Source: Cladosporium sp. IMV 00045
Lineage: Eukaryota; Ascomycota; Dothideomycetes; Cladosporiales; Cladosporiaceae
DNA: 41,546 nt
Direction of reading: 5' to 3'
Assembly (NCBI GenBank): GCA_001931905.2
Contig: MSJI02000761.1
Location: 1-41,546 of the forward strand
Shown here: positions 39,877 to 41,546 of the stretch, one piece after another
How the letters are laid out: every line of letters begins with the position of its first letter
Position numbering within the stretch: the stretch's first letter is position 1
Made by a program: the position numbers and the translations under genes
Notes under the pieces: generated by a model
Databases searched by the model: none
The model's input: only the letters and a program-made list of their open reading frames with translations
What the model was told of the DNA's origin: nothing

Positions 39877-40217
39877 AGAGATTTCACTGTCTAGCATGGA
39901 GTTGGGCGTCAATTCACTGATACAGAGTAACATGCACGTACAGCTGTAATCGTGTAAACATTGCTTTTATCTTAATTCATTCAACATTCTTTTTGCGAAA
40001 CTACTTGACTACGTTCACATACGGTGCCGAGCGCACCTGGAACCCAACCGTCGTAATACTTCAGCTAGCAAGCCGTGTAACAGTCTAGCCAGGCTGCCCG
40101 TTGCCAACCACAATGCGTCGCTTTGAATGGAATCCCATTAACCTGGTTCCTCTCCCGCAACCGCCGTGAGGCTTATGACACCAAAGCACCGAATGGTCAA
40201 CTCCTTGCAAATCCGGT
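39877..40217. other. Intergenic, convergent 3' ends of RPC25 and CDC55
   Basis: A 341-bp spacer that should carry both 3' UTRs. It is AT-rich near 39940-40010. No other gene was seen. Confidence 0.5.
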
Positions 40218-41546
40218 CTACAACGCTGAAAAGACGAAAAGCTAAAGGGGGAAAAGTCAGTGACTTGGACATCTCCGTGTACTAGATTGGAAAAGACTCA
40301 CATTATTCGTAGCAGCAATGGCGATGCTGTCCTCATGAGGGTGCCAGCTCATATGCAGAATCTTCTTGTTAAAGTCGATCTGGTCGGCGTCGGTCTCCTT
40401 GCGCATGCGTTGGGCACCGCCAGCAGGCGAGCTGGCCCGGCTACCCTTCTTGCCATCCTTGGCGTTCATGGGCGTGGGGATGCCGACCTTCTTCGCCTTG
40501 AATGCGCTCTTGTCGGCCTGCAAGACAATCTCGGTGTCCTTGTCCGGATCACTGGGATAGATCATGAAGTTGTTGTTGTAAGAGCCGGTCATGACATTTC
40601 TTGCATCACCGGAGAAAGTGACTTCAAACTTGTCAAAGATGCTGTCATTCTCGTAGGTGTCGCATAGTCTGGGACGGAGGTGCTCGTGGATTGGGATCGT
40701 CTTCACGGGCTGGCGCTCCATGTTCACATCCCAGATCTTGACGGTAAGGTAGTCACGGGAAAGGATGTAGCGGCCATCGTGGCTGAAGCGCACGTCGGAG
40801 ATGGAAGAAATGATCTCAGAGAAGAAGGAGCGAGATGACGGATCCTCTTCCTGCTCGAACTCTGTGGTGTTGTTAGTAAATGACTTGAAATAGATCCATT
40901 AACAGGGAAACTTACGCTTAGCATGCTCATCGCAAAGCGCCTTTTGTCGCATGTCAGCCAGCTTGATTGTGCCCTTGCTTGAAGCGTACATAAACCAGTT
41001 GCAGCTAGTAGGATGAAATTCGGCAGCTGTGATGACCTCTGTAAGCTCCTCCATGTTTGCTGGCTTGATGTCAACAATGTTGAAGCTTTGGTCTTGGATG
41101 TTGAGATTCCAAAGGTTGATGCGGAGATCGTCACTGCTGATGAAGGTCTCGCCATCGCTGTTCACCGATATGCTGTTGATGTGGTATGCGTGGGCATTTG
41201 CGTAGACCTTGCGTGGCACAGCGGCGACAACGGTATCGTGATGTGTCATACGAGGGAACTTCAGATCCGCTACAGAGCGGAAGTGTTGGTTGGGGTATCG
41301 CACAGGACCGCCGCCATTTGCGCCACTCGCACCAGCTGGTGTCAGCTCTGATGAGAGGTTGTTCTCCGCTACTACCTTCAGGGATTTCTCAAACACCTTC
41401 CACAACTTGATGGTCTTGTCGTTTGTTGACAGAAGGTAGTGGGAGGAATTCTGTCTCTTGCACCATTTGATCTTGTTGATCTTCTCTTCAATCTCGAGGG
41501 ATTTTAGGTAATCGAATTCGGGCTCGTGTGACTGGAACTCGGTGTG
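40218..41546 (-). CDS. CDC55: Protein phosphatase 2A regulatory subunit B55 (Cdc55/PR55), 5'-truncated
   Basis: Visible CDS: complement(join(40218..40241, 40302..40861, 40916..>41546)), 404 residues; the N-terminal part lies beyond the right edge. B55 is the seven-bladed WD40 subunit that directs PP2A to mitotic and stress substrates. Family signatures seen: [25 protein letters not shown] written across 41477-41540, [91 protein letters not shown] and [19 protein letters not shown]. Intron A (54 nt: GTAAGT, TACTAAC, CACAG) falls after codon phase 1. Intron B (60 nt: GTGAGT ... TTTAG) leaves a last exon of 24 nt encoding LFVFSAL and the stop, the equivalent of the usual LYIF end. An insert with [13 protein letters not shown] separates two blades and could be phospho-regulated. 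Confidence 0.95.

Noticed and set aside
1..41546. tRNA, rRNA, CRISPR array or transposase
   Set aside because: No convincing A/B-box pair with cloverleaf, no rRNA stretch, no spaced direct repeats and no reverse transcriptase or transposase motif was seen on either strand by eye.

Overview
The window is nuclear DNA of a filamentous ascomycete. The best fit is a Dothideomycete, possibly of the Capnodiales/Mycosphaerellales type; that placement is inferred from gene content and not tested. The support is eukaryotic single-gene transcription units, short introns (about 55-130 nt) with GTRNGT donors, CTAAC-like branch points and YAG acceptors, and typical fungal families: Pma1-type P-ATPase, Zn2Cys6 regulator, UapA/UapC purine permease, Mob3/phocein, Ufe1, Rpc25 and a PP2A B55 subunit. 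I see no rRNA, tRNA, CRISPR array or transposon ORF. I can support 18 protein genes, two of them cut by the window edges.

Layout. 1-5.4 kb: 3' part of the plasma-membrane H+-ATPase gene (+), then two short-chain dehydrogenase genes (-), the first with four introns. 6.8-7.3 kb: a small glycine-rich probable membrane protein of unknown function (+). 8.3-17.2 kb: a metabolic block with a Zn2Cys6 regulator (+), an L-threonate-dehydrogenase-like oxidoreductase (-), an L-rhamnose mutarotase (+), a DhaK-only dihydroxyacetone-kinase-like protein (-) and a uric acid/xanthine-type permease (-). 19.1-19.7 kb: a 120-residue dsRNA-binding-fold protein (-). 19.7-23.9 kb: no gene seen. 23.9-25.3 kb: a conserved-looking 470-residue protein (-). 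25.3-30.4 kb: again no gene seen, but with a tandem minisatellite. 30.4-34.4 kb: Mob3/phocein, the ER t-SNARE Ufe1 and a SnoaL-like protein, all +. 34.9-38.6 kb: an F-box protein and a NUFIP/Rsa1-like protein (both -). 39.1-39.9 kb: RNA polymerase III subunit Rpc25 (+). 40.2 kb to the edge: PP2A B55 (CDC55) (-), 5'-truncated.

How the genes may work together. The 8.3-15 kb block resembles a small carbohydrate or sugar-acid catabolic cluster: one regulator, one beta-hydroxyacid dehydrogenase of the four-carbon-acid type, one sugar mutarotase and one DhaK-fold protein. The substrate is unknown. The right half is housekeeping (STRIPAK, ER fusion, snoRNP assembly, Pol III, PP2A).

Most notable observations. 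(i) The permease gene appears to contain a spliceosomal twin intron (stwintron) of the [D1,2] type: an internal intron sits between the first and second base of the external intron's donor, and only two successive excisions restore the conserved MECIGD reading frame. (ii) The DhaK-like protein keeps the glycine-rich, GHEP and NYTGD motifs but lacks the histidine that covalently holds dihydroxyacetone, and it has no DhaL domain.
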